The notes under the pieces are model-generated. The model did no database searches. It saw only the letters and a program-made list of their open reading frames with translations, and was not told where the DNA came from. From an uncultured Eubacterium sp. (lineage in GTDB: Bacteria; Bacillota; Clostridia; Lachnospirales; Lachnospiraceae), in contig CAJTLS010000018.1 in assembly GCA_910577295.1 (NCBI GenBank), positions 1 through 55,665 on the forward strand: a DNA stretch of 55,665 bases. Direction: 5' to 3'. Each line of letters begins with the position of its first letter. Position 1 is the stretch's first letter. Positions 8,929 to 17,567 of the stretch are shown here, piece after piece. The position numbers were made by a program, and so were the translations under genes.

Positions 8929-10065
8929 TTAATCCAAATAATCCTTTAATTTTCTGCTTCTGCTCGGATGTCGCAATTTGCGAAGGGCCTTTGCCTCAAT
9001 CTGGCGAATCCGTTCTCTTGTCACATCAAATTCTTTTCCTACTTCTTCCAATGTTCTGGCTCTGCCATCGTCCAGACCAAAACGCAGGCACAACACTTTC
9101 TGCTCCCGCTCCGTCAACGTTCCCAGCACTTCGACCAACTGTTCTTTTAACAACGTAAAGGCTGCGGCCTCTGCCGGTACAGGAACGTTATCATCCTGAA
9201 TGAAATCGCCCAGGTGACTGTCTTCCTCTTCTCCGATTGGCGTCTCTAACGAAACCGGCTCCTGCGAAATCTTTTGTATCTCGCGAACCCTCTCTACCGG
9301 CAAATTCATTTTCACCGCTATTTCTTCCGGATACGGTTCCCGTCCTAATTCCTGCAAAAGCTGGCGCTGCACGCGGATTAATTTATTAATCGTTTCTACC
9401 ATATGCACTGGAATACGGATGGTTCTCGCTTGGTCCGCAATGGCGCGGGTAATTGCCTGCCTAATCCACCATGTGGCATAGGTACTGAATTTATATCCCT
9501 TGCGATAATCAAATTTCTCCACGGCCTTAATCAATCCGAGATTACCCTCCTGAATCAAATCCAGAAACAACATACCGCGTCCGACATAGCGTTTGGCAAT
9601 GCTGACAACCAGACGCAGATTCGCCTCAGCCAGACGCTTTTTCGCATCCATATTGCCGGCTTCCATCTGCATCGCCAGTTCTTTTTCCTCATCTGCCGTC
9701 AATAACGGAACTTTACCAATCTCTTTCAGATACATGCGCACCGGATCTTCTATACTTACCCCGTCCGGAACTGCCAACTCAATATTTTCCAATTCTTCTT
9801 CCGTTGGCTCATCATCCACATCCAAAATTATATCATCATCCGTATCGCTGTCCGGAACCATCGGTACAATTCCCTGATTTTCCAAATACTCGAAAACTTT
9901 CTCTGTTTTCTCATCATCCAGTTCCATTCCATGGGTCGTGAATACCTTATCAATGTCCGACATTTCCAATACATTTTCTTTCTTTTTGCCGATTTCCACT
10001 AATTCATGTAAAATGGTTATGATTTTCAATTGTTCGTCTTCTACATTTGTATTTTTCTTATCCAT
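8929..10065 (-). CDS. rpoD: RNA polymerase primary sigma factor
   Basis: The housekeeping sigma-70 factor (SigA) directs RNA polymerase to -35/-10 promoters such as those seen throughout this window. The start at 10065 (MDKKNTNVEDEQ) is preceded by GGAGG with a 5-nt spacer, giving 378 aa. The N-terminus has the short region 1.1 of Firmicute SigA and an acidic stretch (DSDTDDDIILDVDDEPTEEE). Region 1.2-2 (EDPVRMYLKEIG, NLRLVVSIAKRYVGRGM, STYATWWIRQAITRA), region 3, and region 4 helix-turn-helix (ARTLEEVGKEFDVTRERIRQ) are all present. It lies in the conserved dnaG-rpoD order. Confidence 0.97.
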   Translation of the reverse strand: MDKKNTNVEDEQLKIITILHELVEIGKKKENVLEMSDIDKVFTTHGMELDDEKTEKVFEYLENQGIVPMVPDSDTDDDIILDVDDEPTEEELENIELAVPDGVSIEDPVRMYLKEIGKVPLLTADEEKELAMQMEAGNMDAKKRLAEANLRLVVSIAKRYVGRGMLFLDLIQEGNLGLIKAVEKFDYRKGYKFSTYATWWIRQAITRAIADQARTIRIPVHMVETINKLIRVQRQLLQELGREPYPEEIAVKMNLPVERVREIQKISQEPVSLETPIGEEEDSHLGDFIQDDNVPVPAEAAAFTLLKEQLVEVLGTLTEREQKVLCLRFGLDDGRARTLEEVGKEFDVTRERIRQIEAKALRKLRHPSRSRKLKDYLD

Positions 10066-10105
10066 AATTTCCTCCATTCTGCTGCACTTACAGCGTCATA
10101 TAATT

Positions 10106-11863
10106 TTAGAATGTGATTTTTAATGCCTGTAGTTTCTTTTTTTCCAAAACTAACTGCTGCAATTCTTTCATATCCGTAACATGGCGGCTGCGGTAATCCA
10201 GACTGTTTTTCTTTATCTTGCGGATTACCTCATTCAAAGCCTTCTGCTGTTCGATATCCCGGCTGATAGCTTTCAATTCTTTATTGAATAGTCCGGCAAC
10301 TAACGACTGGTCTTCCTTACTCTCGAATTTACTTATGATGGCGGCCGGTTCCACAGCACCGGAAGCGGCATATTGTTCGTATATCATCTCCGCCACCTGA
10401 CGATAAGGTTCGTCGATAAAATCTTCCACGCCGATAATGCCTTTTGTCTTTTCAAACAGAATAGCATCCTTACTCAGCCATGTGAGAAAAATCCCCTGAC
10501 TCTGCGCCAGACCGTCTTCCTGCCGGTTTCCTCCCGCCCGCTCTTTCTTTCTCTTTTCATAATCAATTCCCGCCATCTTCGCACTGTGATAGGACACCAG
10601 TTTGCGAAAATCTTCCACGCGGATTCCGTATTCTCTGGCAAATGCCTCGATATAATTGTTTCGTTCGATTTCATTACCAAAGGTTAGACATTTTTTTGCT
10701 ACTTCATTCATAAATTTCGTTTTTGCTTCCGGGTCATCCATATCAAATTCCCGTTGTATATGAGCAATTTCAAAAAAGAAACTGGTCTTTGCATTTTTTA
10801 TGCGTTCTCTAAACTCCTCCGGCGATAATGCTTTCATAAACTCATCCGGGTCCTTATACGGGCTCATATCAATTACCTTGACGCTCAATTCCGCTTCTTT
10901 TAACATCGGAATCGCCCGCATAGCCGCTTTGACTCCGGCTTCGTCACTATCATAACAAAGATAGACAATATCTGTATATCGTTTGAGCAGACTTGCATGT
11001 CGGTCGGTAAAAGCGGTTCCCAAAGACGCTACTGCGTTTGTAAATCCCGCCTGATGTAATGCGATAACGTCCATGTAACCCTCGCATATAATCATACCTT
11101 GCGTCTGTTTGCCGTGTACAAAATTTAAACCGTATAATTGTCGGCTTTTATCAAAAACCAATGTCTCAGGCGAATTCAAATATTTCGGCTTAGCGTCGCC
11201 CATAACGCGTCCGCCAAAAGCGATTACACGGTTATTGCGGTCTAAGATGGGAAACATCACCCGATTCCAAAATTTATCGTAAGCGCCCCTCTTTTCATCA
11301 TAGGTGAACAATCCGGTTTCCTTTAATATGGTATCTGGATATCCTTTGCTTTTCATCATACGATATAGTTCACCGTTGCTTTTATCAGAAAATCCCAAGC
11401 CAAATTTCACAATCGTCTCATTGGATAATCCCCTGTTTGTCAGGTATTCGTATCCGGCTTTGCCACGGCTGCTTTTTAATTTGGAAAAATAATATTTGGC
11501 CGCCAGTTTATTGATTTCCAAAACGGCATCCCGCATATCACGCCGCTTGCGGTCAGCGGCAGAATCTCCTTTTGCGGGGAGTTCCATGCCCGCCCGTTCG
11601 GCCAACTGCTCCAGCGCTTCGACAAACGTCAGATTTTCGTATTCCATTAAAAAGGTAAATACATTTCCGCCTGCCCCGCAGCCAAAACAATAATACATCT
11701 GCTTTCCGGCGCTGACGGAAAAGGAAGCCGTTTTCTCGTTGTGAAACGGGCAGAGTCCGACATGGTTACTACCGCTTCGTTTTAAATTTACATAGGAAGA
11801 AATAATATCCACAATATCATTGCGGCGCCTCACTTCTTCGACAAAGTCTTCTTCATAATACAT
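10106..11863 (-). CDS. dnaG: DNA primase
   Basis: DnaG synthesises RNA primers at the replication fork. The start at 11863 (MYYEEDFVEEVRRRND) follows AGGAG; the product is 585 aa, the usual size. The CHC2 zinc finger is at residues 40-66 (CPFHNEKTASF ... YYCFGCGAGG). The Toprim domain spans about 260-340 with ICEGYMDVIAL and YLCYDSDEAG, and the C-terminal helicase-binding region follows. It is 14 nt from the upstream dgt gene and precedes rpoD as in the classical macromolecular-synthesis operon. Confidence 0.97.
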   Translation of the reverse strand: MYYEEDFVEEVRRRNDIVDIISSYVNLKRSGSNHVGLCPFHNEKTASFSVSAGKQMYYCFGCGAGGNVFTFLMEYENLTFVEALEQLAERAGMELPAKGDSAADRKRRDMRDAVLEINKLAAKYYFSKLKSSRGKAGYEYLTNRGLSNETIVKFGLGFSDKSNGELYRMMKSKGYPDTILKETGLFTYDEKRGAYDKFWNRVMFPILDRNNRVIAFGGRVMGDAKPKYLNSPETLVFDKSRQLYGLNFVHGKQTQGMIICEGYMDVIALHQAGFTNAVASLGTAFTDRHASLLKRYTDIVYLCYDSDEAGVKAAMRAIPMLKEAELSVKVIDMSPYKDPDEFMKALSPEEFRERIKNAKTSFFFEIAHIQREFDMDDPEAKTKFMNEVAKKCLTFGNEIERNNYIEAFAREYGIRVEDFRKLVSYHSAKMAGIDYEKRKKERAGGNRQEDGLAQSQGIFLTWLSKDAILFEKTKGIIGVEDFIDEPYRQVAEMIYEQYAASGAVEPAAIISKFESKEDQSLVAGLFNKELKAISRDIEQQKALNEVIRKIKKNSLDYRSRHVTDMKELQQLVLEKKKLQALKITF

Positions 11864-11877
11864 CGACTTCACTCCTG

Positions 11878-12888
11878 TTATAAAACGGACCATGTCCGCG
11901 GTATCGTCAGATTTTCGTATTTCATAACGGCATACCTGTCTGTCATACCGGCAATAAAATCACACACCGCACGCTGCACGGTCACATGGTCGTCTCTCAT
12001 CATCTTCTGGTATTCCGCCGGCAATTGTTCTTCATGTTCCACATAGTATTCGTATAATTGGCCAATCATATACTCAGCCTTTCCTTCCTCGGCTTTGGCA
12101 ACTGAATTGATATAGACGTTGTCAAACATAAATTTGCGTAATCCTTTGAGCGCTGCGTCCATTTCTTTAGACTGTACAATATCATTTTTGTCCATACTGC
12201 AGCTAATCAAATCATGAATCAGCGTATTCAGGCGTTCCCGCAACGTACTGCCGAGAATCTCCGTGTACTCTTTCGGAAGCTCCTCCTCACGGATTACCCT
12301 GCCGCGAATGGCATCGTCAATATCCGAGTTCACGTAGGCAATTTTATCACACAGGCGTACAATCTTCCCCTCTAACGTGGCTGGTGTGCCCGCGGTTGAA
12401 TGATTGCGGATACCGTCTCTCACCTCTCTGGCAAGGTTTAGTCCGCGTCCGTTTTTTTCTAACCGCTCTACCACACGTACACTCTGCTCCTGATGATGGA
12501 AACCCTCCGGATAAATGCGATTGAGCACGCGTTCTCCGGCATGTCCAAAAGGAGTATGCCCCAAATCATGCCCCAGAGCGATTGCCTCCGTCAAATCTTC
12601 ATTGAGCCGTAACGCCTTTGCCACCGTTCTGGCATTTTGAGATACCTCCAATGTGTGTGTCATTCTCGTGCGGTAATGGTCGCCTTCCGGTGCCAGAAAA
12701 ACCTGTGTCTTTCCTTTTAGCCGACGAAAAGATTTAGAATGTAAAATACGGTCTCTGTCCCGTTGATAGATAGGACGCAAATCACAGGGTTCCTCCGGAT
12801 AATCTCTACCTGCGGAGGCGTCGCTGTATGCGGCATACGGACTTAATATATGATGTTCCCTTTGTTCCATTTTTTCTCGAATTGTCAT
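11878..12888 (-). CDS. dgt: dGTP triphosphohydrolase-like HD protein
   Basis: Members of this family hydrolyse dNTPs to deoxynucleosides and triphosphate. The 336-aa protein has the N-terminal CDLRPIYQRDRDRILHSKSFRRLKGKTQVF block and the HD metal site (THTLEVSQNARTVAKAL near residue 80, ALGHDLGHTPFGH near 108), then VRLCDKIAYVNSDIDDA near 180. Length fits the short, dGTPase-like Firmicute subfamily. The exact dNTP preference cannot be read from sequence. It heads the dgt-dnaG-rpoD-trmK operon. Confidence 0.9.
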   Translation of the reverse strand: MTIREKMEQREHHILSPYAAYSDASAGRDYPEEPCDLRPIYQRDRDRILHSKSFRRLKGKTQVFLAPEGDHYRTRMTHTLEVSQNARTVAKALRLNEDLTEAIALGHDLGHTPFGHAGERVLNRIYPEGFHHQEQSVRVVERLEKNGRGLNLAREVRDGIRNHSTAGTPATLEGKIVRLCDKIAYVNSDIDDAIRGRVIREEELPKEYTEILGSTLRERLNTLIHDLISCSMDKNDIVQSKEMDAALKGLRKFMFDNVYINSVAKAEEGKAEYMIGQLYEYYVEHEEQLPAEYQKMMRDDHVTVQRAVCDFIAGMTDRYAVMKYENLTIPRTWSVL

Positions 12889-12913
12889 AATCTCCCAAGT
12901 TCGGCTTTCACCG

Positions 12914-12919
12914 ATTATA
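12914..12919 (-). promoter_or_regulatory. Perfect -10 box upstream of dgt
   Basis: TATAAT on minus, 25 bp before the dgt start. No good -35 is visible at 17 bp (ATGTAA at best), so the site may need an activator or may not be used. Confidence 0.35.
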
Positions 12920-12958
12920 TTATGTAAAAAAACGAGTTACATAGGAAAAATACAACAC

Positions 12959-12979
12959 AAAAAAGGAATATCCTTTTTT
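12959..12979. repeat. Small AT-rich palindrome between divergent genes
   Basis: Nine-base arms AAAAAAGGA and TCCTTTTTT flank ATA. The loop is too short for a normal terminator; the place, between divergent promoters, suits an operator. No regulator is known. Confidence 0.35.
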
Positions 12980-13003
12980 ATAGCAAAAAAAATTTTGGAA
13001 TGG

Positions 13004-13032
13004 TTGCGAATTTTGTCAAATTAGTGTATGCT
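13004..13032 (+). promoter_or_regulatory. Candidate promoter of the DUF4321 gene
   Basis: TTGCGA (13004-13009), a 17-bp spacer and TATGCT (13027-13032), 31 bp ahead of the start codon and its AAGGAGG site. Confidence 0.5.
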
Positions 13033-13063
13033 GACTTATTAGAAAGAGAAGGAGGTATTATCT

Positions 13064-13324
13064 ATGGCACGAGGAGCAGGGAAAAACGGATGGGCTTTGG
13101 TTTTGCTTATATTAGCAGGAGTTGTCTTAGGCAGTTTCATCAGCCAGCTGACAAGCGGCGTCTCATGGCTGTCATGGTTAAGTTTCGGACAAAATTTCGG
13201 TTTTGCCGATCCAATACGGCTCAATTTGGGCGTCTTAGTTTTAACATTTGGCCTTACGATTAAATTCACGATTGGAAGTATTATCGGTATTATTGTAGCC
13301 GCCATCATTTATCATTTCATTTGA
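13064..13324 (+). CDS. DUF4321-type small membrane protein
   Basis: An 86-aa protein with two hydrophobic segments (about residues 9-32 and 50-84), a glycine-rich N-terminus (ARGAGKNGWALVLLILAG) and the LGVLVLTFGLTIKFTIGSIIG block typical of the DUF4321 family of clostridial membrane proteins. Function is unknown. AAGGAGG lies 7 nt before the ATG. It stands alone on the plus strand and converges on apbE, overlapping its last 13 bp. Confidence 0.8.
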   Translation: MARGAGKNGWALVLLILAGVVLGSFISQLTSGVSWLSWLSFGQNFGFADPIRLNLGVLVLTFGLTIKFTIGSIIGIIVAAIIYHFI

Positions 13325-14322
13325 TGTTTAACGGATAAACGGATTTTGCCGGATTGCCAGAAAGTACCATCTTTACGGATAATTAGAACCTGTATTTGCG
13401 GATGGTTTTTCTGGTATTCTTTTATTTTTTCTTCGCCCATAACAAACAGAGCCGTTGCTAATGCATCCGCCTCCGTTCCGTCATCGCCAATTACCGTGAC
13501 AGAAGCGAGCGTATTATCCGCCGGCATTCCGGTAGAAACATCCATAATATGATGATATAACACACCGTCTTCGGTAAAATTGCGCTGGTAGATGCCGCTA
13601 GTAACAACCGCTTTGTTTTCGACGGACAGAGAGCCATACAGACTCGTTCCATCCTGCGGGTTTGTAATCCCTACTTCATATTGGCTTCCGTCGCTTTTTC
13701 TCCCTATCGTCTGAACATTTCCTCCTAACGATAAAATTGCAGATGTAACCCCTCTTTTTTTCCACATATCAATAATATTCTGCGCCGCATATCCTTTTGC
13801 AACCGCTCCTAAGTCAATCTCCATCCCCTCTTCCAGTTGAATCTGATATTCGGGCAGACAACGAATCTTCCGGTAATCAATTTTCGCCGCTGCTTCCTCG
13901 CGGGCGGCTTTTGACGGCACACACTGTTTTTCTTTTGTAAACCCCCACGCCTTTACGAGCGGATAGGTTGAAATGTCAAAAAAATCGCTGTTCTGTTCGC
14001 TAAACTCATTACTTCGTTGTATCAATTCATACGTTTCTTTCGCAACCGTGACCGGATTTCCTTTCGCAGCATTAACCTTTGATATGTCGCTTCCGTTCTG
14101 CGTAACCGAAAACAGCTTGTCCAGACGCTGAATGAGACGCGCTGCTTCCGTGATTGCCTCTTCACCGTTATCTCCATACACGGTCAACTGCATTATCGTA
14201 TCCATGGCGAAAATTTCGCGCGTCGCCTTTTTCTCCTGTTCTCCCGTCTCTCCACAGCCTGTCAAAAAACAGAGAAGCAGAAGAAACAAATATTTTACCG
14301 CGCGTACAGGCATCTCTCTCAT
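13312..14322 (-). CDS. apbE: FAD:protein FMN transferase (lipoprotein)
   Basis: ApbE covalently attaches FMN to threonine residues of extracytoplasmic flavoproteins such as Rnf and Nqr subunits. The 336-aa protein has a lipoprotein signal peptide ending in LTGC (cysteine near residue 23), then AMDTIMQLTVYG, DIGAVAKGYAA-type motif (DLGAVAKGYAAQ near 172), LSLGGNVQ near 195 and TGMPADN / TEADALATALFVMG in the C-terminal part. Its ATG overlaps the queH stop (ATGA). No rnf genes are in the window, so the target flavoprotein is unknown here. Confidence 0.92.
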   Translation of the reverse strand: MREMPVRAVKYLFLLLLCFLTGCGETGEQEKKATREIFAMDTIMQLTVYGDNGEEAITEAARLIQRLDKLFSVTQNGSDISKVNAAKGNPVTVAKETYELIQRSNEFSEQNSDFFDISTYPLVKAWGFTKEKQCVPSKAAREEAAAKIDYRKIRCLPEYQIQLEEGMEIDLGAVAKGYAAQNIIDMWKKRGVTSAILSLGGNVQTIGRKSDGSQYEVGITNPQDGTSLYGSLSVENKAVVTSGIYQRNFTEDGVLYHHIMDVSTGMPADNTLASVTVIGDDGTEADALATALFVMGEEKIKEYQKNHPQIQVLIIRKDGTFWQSGKIRLSVKHQMK

Positions 14323-14945
14323 GTCTCTTTCTCCCTCTCACGTGCGGCAGCGGAGTAGATACAGCCGCAGTAATCTTGCCGATACAATCCGTGTTCTTTT
14401 GATAGTGCAATACTTCTCTTATAACCGTTCTTCTTCTTAAAATCAGATGGCAGATAAGAGACGCCGTATTTTTCTGCCAGCGCTTCTCCCAACTGCATTA
14501 AAAGCGCCGCATCTTTGTGCGGGCTGATGGATAATGTCGTACAAAAATAGTCAAACAGCCCCTCTCTGGCCCGCCGCGCCGTCTCCTCCAGACGCAGCCG
14601 GAAACAACGCTCACAGCGGACGCCGCGTTCTGCGTCCTTTTCGTGCCCTTTTGCCGCATCCAAAAAACGCTGCGGCTCATAATCGGCTTTCTGTACATGT
14701 ATCTCCCCGCCATAAGAAACTTCGCGTAAATAGCGGAGCAGCTCCCTTTTTCTCTTTTCATATTCTTCCTCTTGCGTAATATTGGGATTATAAAAGAAAA
14801 CCGTTATGTCGAAAAAGGCATGGAGGTATTCTAATACATAGCTGCTGCACGGCGCACAACAACAATGTAAAAGCAACTTCTTTTTCTCCCCGCAAAAGCT
14901 TTGCAAAAGCTGTTCTAACTCTTTCTGATAATTTCTCCCGTTCAT
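14319..14945 (-). CDS. queH: Epoxyqueuosine reductase QueH
   Basis: QueH performs the last step of queuosine synthesis in tRNA, reducing epoxyqueuosine; it is the non-cobalamin alternative to QueG. The 208-aa sequence contains the cysteine motifs that hold its iron-sulfur cluster and metal: LLLHCCCAPC at residue 25-35, GVRCERCFRLRL near 108, and YRQDYCGC near 190, plus SDFKKKNGY. It is translationally coupled to apbE (ATGA overlap) and lies 6 nt downstream of pgeF. Confidence 0.93.
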   Translation of the reverse strand: MNGRNYQKELEQLLQSFCGEKKKLLLHCCCAPCSSYVLEYLHAFFDITVFFYNPNITQEEEYEKRKRELLRYLREVSYGGEIHVQKADYEPQRFLDAAKGHEKDAERGVRCERCFRLRLEETARRAREGLFDYFCTTLSISPHKDAALLMQLGEALAEKYGVSYLPSDFKKKNGYKRSIALSKEHGLYRQDYCGCIYSAAAREREKET

Positions 14946-14951
14946 TTAAAC

Positions 14952-15779
14952 TTACATTTTCCTTTCCAGTGAAATGACTCCGGATAAATTGCCTCGCCGG
15001 CCGTTGGTGGCCCGATGGGAAAACAGCACATCCGCATGACAACAGGTGCAATATCCGCTTACTTCAATCTGCTCTTTGGGAATCCCCGCTTCTTCTAACA
15101 GAATACGATTTGCCTCCCATAAATTCAATTGATATTTGTGATTCTCTTTCTCTTCCCATAATGTTCCCCACTGTTTTTGGGGAAATTCCCTGCGGAAAGT
15201 TTCTATTACATCTTCACTCACCTCATAACAGTTCTGACAAATCGATGGTCCTATGACGACATGGATATCTTCCGGCATAGATTGAAATTCCCGCTGCATG
15301 GCCTCCACGGTACGCGCTCCCATCCGCATTACGGTACCCCGCCATCCGGAGTGGCTGGCGCCAATAGCCTGCTTTACCGGATCATAGAAAAAGAGGGGAA
15401 CACAATCGGCAAAGAAAATCATTAACACCACTTGTTTATCATTCGTTATCAGACCGTCCACGCCAACAAGGTCGGATTCTCTTATTACGCCTTTGCCGCA
15501 GTCCGTCTTATCCACCCGCCGAATCACTGTCTTATGAATTTGGTCGCTCAGCACAAGATGGTGCGGATTATAGCCGACTGCCTGTGCAAATAAGCGGTGA
15601 TTGGTAAGTACATCTTCATGTACATCACCGCGGCTGAAACTCATGTTCATGGCAGCGCATGCTCCTTTGCTGACGCCGCCGGATTTTGTTGAACAGGCAT
15701 GCATAATACCAAGCCGTTCAAAAGTGGGAAAAGTAAGGTAAGGGACGTCATTTTTTTCATTCCAGATAATGTTCTCCAT
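14952..15779 (-). CDS. pgeF: Multicopper-oxidase-like purine nucleoside phosphorylase / peptidoglycan editing factor (YfiH family)
   Basis: Proteins of this laccase-domain family act on purine nucleosides and in Escherichia coli influence peptidoglycan composition. The zinc-site residues are present: FADCVPLFFYD near 125 and GASHSGWRGTV near 143, followed by VVIGPSICQNCYEV near 175 and CTCCHADVLFSHRATNGRRG at the C-terminus. I chose the start at 15779 because AGGAG is 8 nt away; an ATG 6 nt further upstream is too close to it. The length is 275 aa. It leads the pgeF-queH-apbE run. Confidence 0.88.
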   Translation of the reverse strand: MENIIWNEKNDVPYLTFPTFERLGIMHACSTKSGGVSKGACAAMNMSFSRGDVHEDVLTNHRLFAQAVGYNPHHLVLSDQIHKTVIRRVDKTDCGKGVIRESDLVGVDGLITNDKQVVLMIFFADCVPLFFYDPVKQAIGASHSGWRGTVMRMGARTVEAMQREFQSMPEDIHVVIGPSICQNCYEVSEDVIETFRREFPQKQWGTLWEEKENHKYQLNLWEANRILLEEAGIPKEQIEVSGYCTCCHADVLFSHRATNGRRGNLSGVISLERKM

Positions 15780-15876
15780 ATCCATATCTCCTAAAATTTT
15801 GTTGTAATTGTCAGTAAAAACTTCGTATCCACAAATCTTTCCTTATGTTTTGAGAAAAATATGTTATACTAGTATT

Positions 15877-15911
15877 AAGATGTTGGGGGCAAAAGATATT
15901 TTGACCTCAAC
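15877..15911. repeat. Dispersed palindromic element, copy 1
   Basis: Arms 15877-15894 and 15899-15911 can fold around a GATA loop. The left arm AGATGTTGGGGGCAAAA closely matches the left arm at 49032-49048 and the right arm TTTTGACCTCAAC matches 49053-49065. It lies between a TATACT (15865-15870) and the ribosome binding site of the phospholipase-like gene, so it would be in that mRNA leader. Confidence 0.55.
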
Positions 15912-15936
15912 TGATGTTGCGAAAGGAGGGCTTTCT

Positions 15937-16755
15937 ATGCCTTGTATATATGCGCATGATTCTTTTGGCAGAAAAGTCGCCGGCATTTTACCGGAAGAAC
16001 TGCAGGATATCATCCAGAATCATGAAAAAGAATTTCAGATAGGTCTGCAGGGGCCGGATTTTTTATTTTTTTACCATCCTCTGCTGAAATTGCGGACAAA
16101 TCAGATGGGATATTGGCAACACGGCCAGACGATAGCGGACTTTTTATCTGCCCTGCTCCCGTCGCTGCGCAAATCCGATTCCTGCGACAACGGAACATAC
16201 GCCTACCTTCTTGGTTTTATCTGTCACTTTATCCTTGACAGCGAATGTCATAGTTTTGTCATACCGATTTCCGAAAAACCGGGCGTCAATCATTTAGCCG
16301 TTGAAAATGAATTTGACCGTCATTTATTAAAGAAAGACGGCTGCACACCTGTCACCTATCCCATCTGGCGCAAAATACCGACTTCACATACTGTCGTAAA
16401 TGCCATTCACCGTGCCTATCGTCCGCTTCACCTGAAGAAAAAACACATTCGCAGAGCGCTTCGGGGTATGCGTTTTTACAAGCGGATGCTCACTTGCGGA
16501 TGCTCTCTAAAACGAGCCCTCATACGCGCTTGTATGAAACTGTCGATGCATTATGAAAAACTGGAAGGACATATGATGACTCTCCGTCCAAAAAAGTATG
16601 CGGCAAAGACAAATCAAAGTCTGCAATATTTATATGATAATGCCATCCCCCTTGCCAAAGAAGTTTTGGAAGACTTCCACCGCAGCGTCGTCTCCGGGAA
16701 AAAGCTCCATCCGCGTTTTTATACGACCTTCAAAAACAATGTGCAATGTGAGTGA
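15937..16755 (+). CDS. Zinc-dependent phospholipase C-like protein
   Basis: This 272-aa protein resembles the zinc-dependent phospholipase C-like family found widely in clostridia. Histidines and acidic residues that could hold metals are spread as in that family: YAHDSFG near residue 4, GLQGPDFLFFYHPL near 43, FICHFILDSECHSFV near 100 and ENEFDRHLL near 125. There is no signal peptide, so if it is an enzyme it acts inside the cell. Its substrate is unknown. The start at 15937 (MPCIYAHD) is chosen because AAAGGAGG precedes it; an upstream in-frame extension has no such site. It converges on the HD gene with a 13-nt gap. Confidence 0.7.
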   Translation: MPCIYAHDSFGRKVAGILPEELQDIIQNHEKEFQIGLQGPDFLFFYHPLLKLRTNQMGYWQHGQTIADFLSALLPSLRKSDSCDNGTYAYLLGFICHFILDSECHSFVIPISEKPGVNHLAVENEFDRHLLKKDGCTPVTYPIWRKIPTSHTVVNAIHRAYRPLHLKKKHIRRALRGMRFYKRMLTCGCSLKRALIRACMKLSMHYEKLEGHMMTLRPKKYAAKTNQSLQYLYDNAIPLAKEVLEDFHRSVVSGKKLHPRFYTTFKNNVQCE

Positions 16756-16768
16756 TACGTCACACCAG

Positions 16769-17398
16769 TTATCGTCCGAGATCTCTCCGGTACTGGCGAA
16801 GAAACTCATACACGAGTTTTCTCTTTTCATGCCAGAATTTACGGCCCGGCGCCGTTACAAATTCCATTTGTTTCATTTGACGATATGTATATTTTTCAAA
16901 ATGGCGGCACACGGAATCGAACGTGGGATTATCTTCTTTCGAGGCAATCCATGAATCCAGAATTATCCCCATTGCGCCTGTGTCGTCCAGCATATCTGCT
17001 TCCATCAGAACAACAAGTTCCAATGGGGTTGTCTTCTCATGAAGCAATCGCTTATTCGGATGTTCTTCGATTAAATAACAGATAAAATCAATCTGCGCCG
17101 GTTCATAGGAACGCCTCTCTAAATAATCTCTGCAAATTCTGGCGCTCTCTTCTGCATGATTGCAGTCCTCTCCCGCCGAATATCCTGCATCATGGAATAT
17201 CGTGGCAATTTTTAATGATTCACCGTCGATATTTTCATCGCACAGGCGGTCGCAAATCCGAAGCATCCACTGATAGACACGGAGCGTATGCGCATATCTG
17301 TCATATGCGATTTTATTTTTACTTTTATCCCCCTTACGGCGGTCGTAGCTATATAATATCTCTTCTACAAACTGAAACATCTTGCGATGCTGCTTCAT
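16769..17398 (-). CDS. HD-domain phosphohydrolase
   Basis: A 209-aa single-domain HD protein. The metal ligands are visible: RYAHTLRVYQWM near residue 36, TIFHDAGYS near 68, CNHAEESARICRDYL near 80 and LMEADMLDDTGAMG near 132. Such YedJ-like proteins are phosphohydrolases of small substrates, often nucleotides; no specific substrate can be assigned. AGGAAAGGG lies upstream of the ATG. It is probably monocistronic, between a convergent gene and the amidohydrolase. Confidence 0.8.
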   Translation of the reverse strand: MKQHRKMFQFVEEILYSYDRRKGDKSKNKIAYDRYAHTLRVYQWMLRICDRLCDENIDGESLKIATIFHDAGYSAGEDCNHAEESARICRDYLERRSYEPAQIDFICYLIEEHPNKRLLHEKTTPLELVVLMEADMLDDTGAMGIILDSWIASKEDNPTFDSVCRHFEKYTYRQMKQMEFVTAPGRKFWHEKRKLVYEFLRQYRRDLGR

Positions 17399-17567
17399 AG
17401 TTTCTCGACCCTTTCCTGAGCAATTTTTCCCTCTTCTATTGTATTTCTATACTAACACATCAGATTTTAAAATACAACGGAGCAAAAAAGTTTTGACTGT
17501 CCAGTCTCCGTTCTCCTGTTAGGATACCTCAATCCCCATCGTCTGTAAAATGATTTCAACCTTAGAT

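Noticed and set aside
16895..16935. tRNA-like T-arm sequence (GGAATCGAACGTGGGAT) in the HD gene
   Set aside because: No acceptor stem, anticodon arm or D-arm fits around it, and the bases are explained by the coding sequence of the HD protein.
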